64,000 nt of DNA from Casuarius casuarius (lineage: Eukaryota; Chordata; Aves; Casuariiformes; Casuariidae): NCBI GenBank assembly GCA_003342895.1, contig PTFA01000277.1, forward strand, positions 801,288 to 865,287, in the 5' to 3' direction. The notes below the pieces were generated by a model. It had not been told where the DNA came from and ran no database searches. It saw only the letters and a program-made list of their open reading frames with translations. This document shows, one piece after another, positions 50,911-62,251 of this stretch. Every line of letters starts with the position of its first letter. The stretch's first letter is position 1. A program made the translations under genes and the position numbers.

Positions 50911-53900
50911 TGAATTTTGAAACTTTTGAAAATATTTCATTTTTAAAAGCTGCAAATCAAATAAATTACCTACTTGAATTTTTAATATTTAAATATTCTC
51001 CTCTGAAATGTCTCATTTTCTAAAAAACAACTAGAGTCTCTCAGAGGCTAAATAACAGAAATAAAGAAATGGTAGAAAGTTTCAGGAGAAAGGTAGCATA
51101 GAAATTGCTGTATTTCGGGCCAGATGGTCGATGGGACTCTCATAAGTTCTCATCAATTATAGCCTCTTAAAAGTCGAAATAAGCAATTAAATCAAAAATG
51201 CTTATTCCCAGTCAGCTTCAGTAGCTCCATTCCTACTTAAGCATAGTATTAAAAAAAAAAGCCTATTGTTCAACTTTACATGCACTGCATCTGTCTTTCT
51301 GAAAGCTCAAATTTTGGAAAATATCTTGTTTTCTTCTATTAAAACATCATGAGGCTTTCATTTAGGAGTAACCTGTATTGTCTGTGTAAAGGGGCCATGG
51401 CATATTGATACAATGATGTAGGCATAGTTCTGTAACAGTTAGAAGTATGAATTGTACTCAGTTTGAAAAGGAGTGAATGGAAAAGGATAGGCAAATATTT
51501 AAAAGCTGCTGAGAAGAGAAAAGGACTAACTTGTTTTCCAGTGCCAGGGTGGATGTGAGAATTAGCAATGGGCTTAAATTTTAGTTGGGGAAAGTTAAGT
51601 CAGGCATAAGGGAAAATATTCTAATAGCAAGAATGGTTACGCATGGATACAGATTTGACCCTACCCAAAGACTGAAAGTGTTTGAAGAAGTATTTATCAC
51701 AGGAAAGTTGATTTTATTTTGAGATGAAAAGGACATCTTGTTCACCCCTTTCAGTCTCATTTTTTAAATTTGTGTTGTCATCGCTTGATGAAAATGAAAA
51801 TGATGTAGAACAGTTTATACTGAGATCTATTACTCATGTGTATTCAAGGCTTTGGGGTGCAGAGAGATACAGGAAGAGCATCTTGCGTAGTGGTAGAAAG
51901 AAAAAGCTTGATTTTTATTAGCATGTTATAGCATACTTATGAGTTTATATTTGAAAGATCCAGTGGTGAAGTAAAAGCCACTTGAGTCAGACAAGCTGTA
52001 ATGTGCTCAGTAGGTAGCAAACTCTGAAAGCTCTGAAAATGGATAGCTGAAAGGCATTTAATACTGTTTTTTTTTCTCCAATAACTCAGCCTGAATAGTT
52101 TTTCTCTCTGGCATTCTCAACTGTGACAGTGAGAACGTAGACAAAGAGGCAAATTGCAGAAGTGTAAGGAGAAGAAATATGAACTGTCTGGGTAATACTA
52201 AAACAGTAGACAGGAAGAAAAATTGTCTTCCTGAATCTTATTTGCATATTTAAATTTAGTTTCCATTAAATATACCATTAATAGCTCTATTTTTGCCTTT
52301 CCTGAAAATGAGAAAAAGAGACTTTTGGATAAAAAAGTCTAGATAGTTTGGATAGTAAAGTCTAGTTTACAGGTTCTACAAAAGTAAAAAATCCAGTTAC
52401 CAACAGCATAATGTAGAAGGGAGGTATGTCATCATTACTAGAAAAATAAATCAGTTCATTATTTCTTTTGAAAGAACAAATGACTACAAAATATATTCAG
52501 TATGGATGGTTCAGTTAATGGCTCTCCCTGCCTCATTTATGATACACTTATATAAAACTAGTGAAATTATTGAAGTACACAGTGCTGAAGTGACACATCA
52601 TTTGTTATTAATGAATATTCCCACCCCTAGTCAAAGAGTTTTTGTTCTCTAAGGAGCACAGAATTAGTATATACAAAGTCTAAATTATTTCACTTTGAAA
52701 TATGTTTCATTGGTGCAATCATTTTATGATTAGACTGTAGATTGAACTGTTGCTGAATTGCATCCATCTTAAAAGTCTATTTCTTATGGAATACAAAATG
52801 GAAAGTCCTCCATATGAAAGCTTGAAAAAGGTTATGTAACTGATCATTTTAAACTCCTTTGATGTTTACTACCATAACTTGCATCCCGTTTAAGCCATTT
52901 GACATTAATGAGGCTGTGATGTTGATCCAAAGAAATTCCATGCTAATGTAACATTAATTAATGCTCAGTTGTAAATTAGTACCATTACACGTGTCATATC
53001 TATACTGGCTACCCTTTGAAGTGTCCACTATTATGAATGTATTAGGTCTTTAATGTAACAGGACTGGGTGAATTGAATGAATTCCATGTTGCACGCTCAT
53101 TTGCTGCCACGCAGCAGGTGTTCCATTGTAGCTAACCATCTAAAGAGACAGTTTTGAGAATGATTTATTTACATACAAAATTGATGTTGATGAAGTAGAA
53201 TATAAGCTCCATGCCATGTGGGATTTTCAGTTGTGCACGCTGCACTTTAGCTTACATAAAAATTCTCAGCAAGGTTCTAGTGGCAAAATGTTAATTCCTT
53301 AGGTGTTCATTAAAATAACATTAATCATGAACTCTGATGTTCATGTTGATTTATGCTGAAACTTTACAATTAAAATTAATCAGCTTCTATAATTAGGCAG
53401 AGCGGGAAAACAGACTTTGGCCTTGTTACTTTATAATAGCACTATTAATTCACTTCAGTATTAGAAAATTTTTTAGGAGTTCAGTAAGCATCTGCTTTAA
53501 ATACGAACCATTCAGTCAAGCCTGTATAGAATAAAAGGTTTATGTATATGGTAGTATTTTAGTCTTGTAAGTCCTTTAAAGAAATGCATGTTATTTCTAT
53601 GCTGGAAGTATGTAGCAATATTTAGTAAGAAACAGTATTATTTTTTATTTACCGTTGCAATTGACTTGAGAAAACTGAAAAATATGTTGGTTTCTGGTGA
53701 GCTGAACCTTGATTTTTGAGAAATCCCATGGGGGAAATCTGATAATGTAAATCTACAGGGTTTCGGATGACATCTATGCTTGCTGCCTCTGGCTCAGTAA
53801 GTCCCTGAGCTACAAATTATTGGGGATCATGGTAGCGTTTGGGGGACGTATTGCTGTGTGCTTACCCTATTCTTTAGCTCTTCTTTGGGCATCATCTTTC

Positions 53901-55439
53901 AGCTGCTGTTGTAGACAGGTTATCAGGCCTAGATGTACCTTTGATCAGAGCCAGTATAACCATTATTATATTCATTTACAAATATTTGTGCTTTGTTCCT
54001 GGAAATATGGAGAGATGTTCTGGAATTTTATACCAAGTTGCATTTAAAGACCAGCCAAAAACTTTCCATTTGATGCTGTGTTACAAAGAGAAAAAAAACT
54101 GGTTTTCTGAGGAAGTGTCATTATAACCCCAAAGACCAGTAACATCTAATATATTGAAACTAATCTTATTAAATTATATCATTTGGTCACAGTTTATCCA
54201 TCAACATTGCATTATGTTTAGCTAAAACCGGTAAGATGTTGAATGACGTTAGCCTTCTGGAACGAGACAAATCAATATATGTCACAGCAGTTGTCATGGA
54301 CATTGGACTTGGTAAAACTTGGACAAACTCGAGCTACTCTTCAATGTCTAAAAGGTGACAGAAGCAAAGACTTTATAGCTTGAGCTTAATAGTTACTGAT
54401 CTCTAAAATCTTTCCTGTTTTCCTTTCTCAATTATTATGAGCGTTAAGTACGAACCTGTAAACCATGTGCAGCAGAATTGCTCTTTCATGTTTTGGTAGA
54501 CCACATAATTCCTGTCCTATCTAATCTCAGTATCAATTACTTTGCCAATAATTGGCAAACACATGGTTTATCTTGTGCAGTCATCCAGTCTTTAAAGTTC
54601 TAACACCAGTTACCCACAGAAGGGGTCCTTCTCTGTGAGAAATAAATGGGCTTCTGACAGTCTAATAAATAACTGAAAGGTTATTTGTAATGAGTTATTT
54701 AAATCAGACCTGGCATCCAGGCACAAAACAAAATCCTGAGGAACTGGACGGAGTAAGGCAGGATGGACTGTATGATAAATAAAGAATTCTGTTGAAGTGG
54801 ACTATGAACTTTGTCCCTATAGTCAAAAACTTCTAACTCAAGTGTGTGTGATTTGCCATCGTGCTGGTAAATGCTGATGCTGCCATTGTTAAGGAGGAAG
54901 TTGGGAAAAATAGACAGCTGAGAATTCTGCTTAATGTTAAATGTAGCATGGCATATTTCATTGCTGAAACACATTTAAATACTTCACTGACACTAGTATA
55001 TTCTAGTTAAGAATTAAAGGAAGTGATTGAATTTATAGCCTGTCCTCAAACTGTGCTACAGTATCATCAGTATCATTTTTACCAGACTGGTCAATCCCAT
55101 CCTCTTCCACAGAAGGTTCCTAGAATCCTCAGGAGGAAAACAGGGCTGGTTAATTAATTAATTAATGTTCTGAGTTACATTAATGTCTGATGCCAGAACC
55201 TACATGGAAATGCAAATCTATTTTTGATGAGTGATTTTTGTCAGAGCAGTTGAAAATCAAATTAGCCTACATCTTGGATGAGGAAAGGATTCTACCTTCA
55301 GAAATAGGCTGGATTAGGTAAAGAGTGGTTCAGGTGGAAGTAAGTATTGGATGTAGTTACATTTGAGAGAATTCTAAGGTCGAGGTTTATGCTTTATTAT
55401 TCATTTAGCAAAGAATAAAAGCAAATGCAAAGGAGATGG
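50911..55439 (+). other. CTNNA3: CTNNA3 intron, mostly unique sequence
   Basis: Contains the candidate conserved element at 52.8-53.4 kb and a short ATTA tandem near 55151-55167. The rest shows nothing recognisable. Confidence 0.55.
52830..53420. other. Candidate conserved non-coding element in CTNNA3/LRRTM3 intron
   Basis: Repeat-free sequence rich in ATTA-type homeodomain words, including 'gtaacattaattaatgc' near 52950, 'acattaatcatgaac' near 53318 and 'ttaaaattaatcagc' near 53370. It also has E-box-like CACGTG (ACACGTGTC at 52988) and CAGGTG-type sites. This texture is typical of deeply conserved enhancers near developmental and neuronal genes. No alignment was made. Confidence 0.3.
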
Positions 55440-57475
55440 CAAACTTGTAAGAATTTTCAAGGATCATGTCCTCCACACTCAAAAATAGTTCATCTCAATG
55501 TGCAGGAAGTCAAGTAAAGGTGGCAGGAGACCTGCATGGATGAACAAGCAGCTCTTGACAAAACTCAAACGTAAAACAAAAGCATACAAGCATGAGATGG
55601 AAGCAGAGTCATGTGACCTAGGAGGAATATAGAGATACTAGCTAAGTGTGGAAGAGTGGGCTTAGGAAAACCAAAACCCATTTGGAGTTGAATCTGTGAA
55701 GAATATGAAGAACAACAAGAAAAGCTTTTATGGGTCTATCAGCAGCAAAAGGAAGACTAAGAAAAATGTGGACATACTGCTGAGTGGGGCAGGGGACAGG
55801 TGACAAAGGACATGAAAAATGCAATGCCTTTGCCTCAGTCTTTACTGGTAAGATTCGCCTTCACGAATCCCAGGCCCCAGTGACCTATGGAAAAGTTTGG
55901 AGCAAGGAAGACATATCCTCAGTAGAGGAGGATCAGGTTAGGGAACATTTAAACAAAAAGGACATGCACAAGATCCTGGGCCTGAAGGGATGCAGCCATG
56001 TGTGCTGAAGAAGCTGGCAGATGTCATTGCAAGGGGACTCTAAATTATCTTTGAAAGGTCATGGTGATCAGGAGAGGTTCCGGAGGCCTGGAAGAGAGCA
56101 AATGTCACCCCTGTCTTCAAGAAAGGCAAGGAGGAGGATCTAGGGAAGTACAGGCTGGTCAGCCTCACCGTGGTCCTAGGGATAGTGATGGAGCAAATAC
56201 TCCTGGCGTTCATTTCCATACAGATGAAAGACAAGAAGTGACTGGGAGTACTCAGCATGAATTTAGAAGGGGGAAATCATGTTTGACCAGCCTGATAGCT
56301 GTCTACAATGAAATGACCAATTCAGTGGATGAGGAGAGGACAGTAGATGTCACCTACCTTGACTTCAGTAAGGCTGAACATAACATCCTAACTGACAAAC
56401 CAGTGAAGTATGGACCAGATAAATGGACAGGGAGATGGACTGAAAACTGCAGAATAGAAGGACTGAAAGGGTTTTATGATCAGCAGCATGAAGTCCAGCA
56501 TAAGGCCAGTCACTGGTGGTATACCACAGGGATTGATATTGGGGCCCATCTTCATTAATGACCTAGATAATGGGACAGAGTACACTCTTAGCAAGTTCAC
56601 AAAACTGGGAAGAGTGGCTGACACAGCAGAGGGCTGTGCTGCCATTCAGAGAGACCTCAACAGGCTGGAGACAGGCAGAGAGGAACCTCATGAAGTTCAG
56701 CAAAGGGAAGTGCAGAGCCCCGCACCTGGGCAGGAATAACCCCANGCACCAGTACAGGCTGGGGGCTGACCTGCTGGAAAGCAGCTCTGCAGAGAAGGAG
56801 CTGGGGTTCCTGGCAGACAACAGGCTGACCATGAGGCAGCAAGGTGCCCTTGNGGCAAAGGCGGCCAACAGCCTCCTGGGCTGCATCAGGACGAGCACTA
56901 CCAGCAGGTCGAGGGAGCTGGTGATCCTGCCCCTCCACTCAGCCCTGGGGAGGCCACACCTGCAGTGCTGGGTGCAGTGCTGGGCTCCCCAGCACGAGAG
57001 AGAGACGGACACACTGGTGCAAGTCCAGCAAAGGGCCGCAGAGATGATTAAGCGACTGGAGCACCTCTCCTATGAGGAGAGGCCGAGCAGGGAGCAGGGA
57101 GTGTTTAGCCGGGAGAAGAGAAGGCTCCTGGGGGAGCTTACCAATGTGTACAAAGATCTGCAGCNAGGGTGTAAAGAAGATGGAGCCAGACTCTCCTCAG
57201 TGCTTCCCGGNGACAGGATGAGAGGCAACGGGCTCAAACTGAAACGCTGGCAATTCCACTTGAACCTAAGGAAGCACTTGTTTACTTTGCGGGTGGTTGA
57301 ACACTGGAACAGGTTGCCCAGAGGCGTTGTGGAGTCCCCATCCTTGGNGATACTCAAAAGCCAGCTGGACCTGGTCCTGGGCAACCTAGCTGGCCCTGCT
57401 TTGAACAGGGGAGCTGGACTAGACAGTCACCAGAGGTGCCTTTCAAGCTCATCCATTCTGTGATTCTGTGAATTC
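55440..57475 (+). repeat. CR1 LINE, longest copy, partial ORF2 with reverse transcriptase remnants
   Basis: Forward CR1 of about 2 kb. The proximal part has the linker before the polymerase ('gatggaagcagagtc', 'gaggaatatagagatact', 'aatgcctttgcctcagtc'). Reverse transcriptase remnants follow: VPEAWKRANVTPVFKKGKE near 56075-56135 in a shifted frame, HEFRRGKSCLTSLI near 56255, VTYLDFSKA near 56350, and [19 protein letters not shown] near 56510-56575. The segment between about 56385 and 56500 looks shortened relative to the family, and several frameshifts break the frame. The 3' part (from 56600) has an open frame to the terminus ('catccattctgtgattctgtg', TTCTGTGA-type end repeats). N occurs at 56745, 56853, 57165, 57211 and 57348. 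The element is dead. Confidence 0.9.
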
Positions 57476-60219
57476 ACTTCTCTTTCTGTGTATGTTGGGG
57501 GGAGTTTGTTTTGTTTTCTTCCATATAATTTTATTTTCAGGAACCAATTAAAAACAACCTATCATTGCTTTATCTTGCTACAATCTCTAAAACATGAGTT
57601 TAATAGTTTTCTTTCTCACCTGTTCAATAAAACTTTTTCTGCTAGACCAGATGGGATCTAAATATGGGAACTGAATGTGGTAGTTTGTATTTGACACTAT
57701 ACGTGGCAGTGTCATTTGTTTACATTAACTATCTCCGAGCAGCCACATTGCCAATAAGGCAATCTCTAGAATTTATTACAGTTCCAATGGCACTGGAGTC
57801 TTAATTTTATTTTTCATGTTAATGTTTTGCCCTTGCAGATTTATTTTTTTACTATTAGTATTTAGTTTTAGCAGAATCTCTCTTCTCATTTCCAATCTGA
57901 GGATTGGAAATAACAAGAGGAAAAAACAGAAACACTTTGGGAGAGAAAGGGAGAAACTGAGTGGTAGACAGTAAAGCAAACTAGTACACAACTTCTGAGG
58001 CTGGTACATTTGCTGTATTTTGTTTTATGTTGCCAGAAGAAGTTTGATATCTGAGATGCATCTCTTTAAAATGTATATATGTTTCTTGTTAGTGCTAGCT
58101 CTCAGATCTCTTGCAAATAGTTTGTACAGTCCCATATACTGCAAATCTGGATCACTTTTTAATTGAAACAGCTGTTTGCTTTCATGTATAGCTATTATTC
58201 TGTTGTTTTTTAATATACTAGTACATACTTACATTTAAGGCTGTTTTGAGATACGTGCAATAATTTGTTAGATTCATCATTAATCTTCCTCTATATCTTC
58301 TTCTTTGGATAGGACCTCAATTCAAATACTTGTAGTTAATTTCCTAGTGGGTGTTTCAGCCCAGTAAATTGCTGTACAAGTATGACGCAGTGATGGATGG
58401 TGTGAATTGTTGCTTGTACTTGAATTCATGTATGTAATTGGCTGGGTTTTTTATTGATAGAGGTTACACTCTTCATCAGTCTGCATTTTGCAAATGTAAG
58501 GAATTTGCCCAGCTTTTTCTTAATAAAATGCTTTCCCAGGGTTTGCTGGTATCAATTAACTGTAAGACAGAGATTGATCCTGTTGTTACCTCTATTTTAC
58601 TTTTATGGATCTTATTGCAAGGTAAAATGATATATGAAAATGGCCTTCTGTAAATAAATATTTGAGCCCATAGGCTCAGCCCACTTTCCTCTTGCTAATG
58701 TGTAGCTGAAAACATTGGGGCTCAATTAGAAGGTACACTTTTGTTTTGTTCCTATAACTAGGTCATATTCTATTTCTATGCACTCCAAGTCAGTATATAG
58801 CTGGCAACAATAGGTTGGAAAGCAGCCATATATGCAGTAAAATCGAATCTTAAGAGGAAGTCTTTGTTTGGGTTAGCTTTACCTTTTTTTTTTTTTTTAA
58901 AAAAAAGCTTTTAAAATGTGAATTCTTGGGGAAGGTACCTACCTGTCACCTAGATTTCTTGTAGTCATCTGTCTTGTTAACAAGAGCAAGTTTCAGATTG
59001 ATGTAGTCCATTAAAAAGCACTATCCAGTTACATGTCTCGAAATCTGTTTTAAACCTGTTTAAATGTGGGGTGGCCATATATTCCACTGCTGCTTTGGGC
59101 CCTAGCATGGTTTATCTGTCTGGAGTCGGCAGTGGGGTTATAGAGAGCCTAGTCCTAGGAATGGCCACATCTGTGAGGTGCAAGTTGCTGCTGCTTCCTT
59201 ACCCTGGTTTTCTATCCTTTCTCTGTTAATGTGTTGGTAAAAAGACCAGTCTTTCAGGAGAGTGTCCAAGACAAACCAGATTAATTAACAGATGCTTCTT
59301 CCTTGAGGGAAAGTAACAAAAGGACAAACCTGTCTGTGTGTCTATACAGTTGTGCTTGTTTTAACCAGCTTAGTCAAACCAGTTTCCCTTCTTTTGGCAT
59401 AAGCCATTCTTTTTTATCCCATTCTTTAAGAAGACAGTTGATGGGCCTGAGTTCATTGAAGTGTTTAACATTTAAGATATTCATGTCATATAGTTCTCCA
59501 CAAATTAGAGCCTTTGACCATTTGTGCATTTTGAGTAATTGCATAAATGCCAGGATGACACTCTTGTACCCTAAATATTTGAGGGCAGTGGGTGAAATTA
59601 AAGGCTAAGAAGGACAGTGTTACAAATAACTGATATAATCCCCTAGGAGGATGGTATTAGAACCTAACAGGTCAGGCCTTCTATGGTGACCAGTATAACT
59701 AAACATGAAACCTTTAAAACAACACTGAAATAGAACAGTTGACTTCTTCCTGCAGTACAAATATCACTTGATCCAGAATGGCGCCTGCATTTTCGGTTTC
59801 ATTTCATAATTAGCAAAATGTATTTTCAAACTGTGCATAGTAAAATTCCAGCATTGCTGAAGATGATCAGAAATTCACGGACCCGTGTAGTAAAGAAATA
59901 AGCAACTGAAGAGTGTGAAGGTTAACGTGAGTCTTAAAAAGACAAGTAATGTTTTGAATAGCAAATAATTTATGCAAAATGTGTTACAAAATCTAAGATG
60001 CTAAATAAATTACCAGTACAATGTATTCTGTTTTGACACTTTGTTTCCACTTAAAAGATAGTGAATGCAGACTCATTTGTTAACAATATTTTGAAGGTAT
60101 TTTTCATCATCATATTTGCTTTATATTTAGTACAAACAGTTGAATTGTAATTTTAAATTTCAGTCTTCTGCTTGGAAGCCACACTAAAATATGCTGGGAT
60201 AAACATCCAGAAAAATAGA
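57476..60219 (+). other. CTNNA3: CTNNA3 intron downstream of the LRRTM3 end
   Basis: Unique AT-rich sequence between the long CR1 and the predicted LRRTM3 polyadenylation site, with one homopolymer junction. If LRRTM3 uses a more distal site, part of this would be its 3' UTR. Confidence 0.5.
58884..58906. repeat. T15-A8 homopolymer junction
   Basis: Fifteen T followed by eight A, then GCTTTTAAAA. It is self-complementary and may be a slippage-prone or misassembled spot. Confidence 0.85.
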
Positions 60220-60240
60220 TTTGTGGTTATATAATTTCTC

Positions 60241-60246
60241 TTTATT
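60241..60246 (-). terminator. Candidate LRRTM3 polyadenylation signal AATAAA
   Basis: TTTATT on the + strand reads AATAAA on the LRRTM3 strand. It is the first canonical signal after the stop. Cleavage would be expected 10-30 bases further, near 60,220, and U-rich and GU-containing sequence follows, as expected for a downstream element. There is no transcript evidence. Confidence 0.45.
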
Positions 60247-60704
60247 ATAAAAAAGTTGCTTCACCATATGAAACTTTTTCCCCCTGTATTTTGGAAGGCT
60301 CATGTGTTCCCTTTTGTATTTCACCCAGTCAGCATGGTATATGTTCCTAATTTCTGTAATCTTTTATGATTACAACATGAGGGTAGTATTATAAAAGTTG
60401 TTCTTGTACAGTATTGAGAGGTTTTGAAGGTTTAAAACCAAAGAACGGGATATATGAATGCTTCAATACAGATATTAAATGATAGACAAATAAGCAATGT
60501 AGTAACTTAAAGATTTAATGCTACATTTTTTGTATTTGAAGGTATTTTTTCTTAGCTTGATGTAGCATAATGTTAAACAACTATTAACTTTTGCCATTTG
60601 GTCCAGATTACTACATATTTTCGGTAAAGTAGAGGTTTTGCTTTTTTTGAGAAATATTTTACATTCTAGGAATAGTTTAACTCTGTGGGCCTGTTTTTGT
60701 TGCC

Positions 60705-60738
60705 ACTTCTATCAGCAGCAACTGTCTCTGATAGAAGT
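60705..60738 (-). other. Stem-loop in probable LRRTM3 3' UTR
   Basis: ACTTCTATCAG at 60705-60715 and CTGATAGAAGT at 60728-60738 are perfect reverse complements separated by 12 nt. In LRRTM3 mRNA this would form an 11-bp hairpin about 1 kb after the stop codon. Function unknown. Confidence 0.45.
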
Positions 60739-61752
60739 AGGTTTTGGCCCTTGTACACTGCTTGCCAAATTCTGACTGCATAGTTTAAGGATTGTTTTAC
60801 AGACTAGAAGAAAACGATAAAATTCTGTTGTGAATGTTCTTCAAGATAACTGTGATAAATTCTAGCATGTACAAGTTGAAATCTTTAAATAGAAATATAG
60901 ATGCCTGAGTTGGCAGGCTATNCTTACAGAGCAGATTTTGTAGCAACAGCTGCCTCTTAAAGTCTTCTGTCCATTTGATCTTGCAGAACAGTGAGACTTT
61001 ACAGAACTTTATCAGTGTCAGCTAATAGCTGCGTACATAACCTCTGTTGTTAAAATATATGTTTATCATTACACTTCTTTGATTTAGAAATCAAGCTGTA
61101 GTTCAAGGCAACAAGAAAGTCTGAGAAGAATTGTTAAAATGATTTTTGATTTTCATTTATAAGAAAACTTGGCTATGCACTTCAAGGATTTCTTACATGT
61201 CTGAATAGTTAAACCCTCCTTTTGGTTAATATATTACCTCTGGAACAAATAGATAAAATTCTACACATTATCCATGGTAAAAACAGTGCATATTCTGCAC
61301 TTAGATTAAAGTTTTCTGGGCACAAAAGCAGTAACAAAATGGTCCCTACAAAACAGAGTAACTGAATAACACAAGAAGTAACTTTTGTTAATTTAAAATT
61401 TTAGAAACTGAAATTTGTAAAGTAAGATGTAATTAAATTATGGTACTGTACATACCAGCTGTTCTTGGTAATTGAAACTTTACAATATGAAAAATACATT
61501 ACATCTGTACAGTTTATACAGGTAGGTAGGATGAGTTTTGAAAAAAGATTCACTTTAAGGGTCATACTCTGAAGTCAAAAAATACTGCACAACTTAACTA
61601 ATTACAAATTGTAGACTTGAAACAATTCATCTTCGTGGTTCTTTTTAAATTGAACAGGGATTTTAGAATCCATATTATTATGTCTTCTCACTTTTGTCCT
61701 TCATGTTACATAGAATTTGGTTGCAGCCTCTGCTACAGAAGAAAAAAATTGG

Positions 61753-61962
61753 TTAAGCCAGCTGCTGACTGTGTTCATTGATTCGTGCTGTTGTTGTTAT
61801 TGTGCTCAGATCCAGATCAGTTTCTAGGTGTGTTTCCACTGTTTCTTCCTGGGAATTCAAGTCATAGGGCTTGTGAGCAAGCAGTTCGTGATGTACACCA
61901 CAGTAACTTATTGTGGGCTGATCATAGGCAAGAAATGTTGACACATTCATAGACAATGGTAT
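61753..61962 (-). CDS. LRRTM3: LRRTM3 terminal coding exon (long-isoform C-terminus)
   Basis: Last coding exon of LRRTM3, a postsynaptic single-pass leucine-rich-repeat protein that binds presynaptic neurexins and heparan sulphate. Read on the - strand, the exon begins [20 protein letters not shown], continues through [11 protein letters not shown] and [17 protein letters not shown], and ends EHSQQLA followed by a stop. This is the cytoplasmic tail of the long LRRTM3 isoform. A strong pyrimidine tract (gttttccccctgtttttc then cctag) puts the acceptor AG at 61964-61963, so coding starts at 61962 with ATA, apparently phase 0. An open frame can begin with a TTG at 61956, but this is an internal leucine and not a start. 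The large exon with the signal peptide, LRRs and transmembrane segment is not in the window and should lie to the right. The gene is antisense to CTNNA3 and inside its intron, as in other vertebrates. Confidence 0.93.
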   Translation of the reverse strand: MPLSMNVSTFLAYDQPTISYCGVHHELLAHKPYDLNSQEETVETHLETDLDLSTITTTARINEHSQQLA

Positions 61963-62213
61963 CTAGGGGAAAAACAGGGGGAAAACAGCCAGTTAGCAAA
62001 AGACATAATTAAATTCTACTAACACAAATTTGATGTTGAGTAAAAGGACTGTCTAAAAACATTGGCTAAAGCCAAATATAGTGCTGCATGTGAAAAATCT
62101 CTTCCTTCTCCCCGTCCCTCCCTCTCCTCCCCTGGTCTTTAAAAAGGTTTTTCAAGCCTAATCACCACTACCTTTCATCTCATGATATGGGACTAGGGGT
62201 GTGTGTGTGTGTT

Positions 62214-62251
<38 letters not shown>

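Larger units (their letters stand above)
60220..61752 (-). other. LRRTM3: Probable LRRTM3 3' UTR
   Basis: This region follows the LRRTM3 stop codon on the - strand. It contains no recognisable repeat and is AU-rich. The first AATAAA on the - strand after the stop is at 60246-60241, with U/GU-rich sequence just beyond it, giving a UTR of about 1.5 kb. A weaker ATTAAA is at 60518-60513. An 11-bp perfect inverted repeat lies at 60705-60738. The extent is inferred from these signals only, and a longer UTR is possible. Confidence 0.5.

Noticed and set aside
50044..50913. + strand open frames opposite the CR1 copy (and equivalents near 27.0, 35.4 and 57.1 kb)
   Set aside because: These are antisense shadows of the CR1 ORF2 tail, repeated in every copy.
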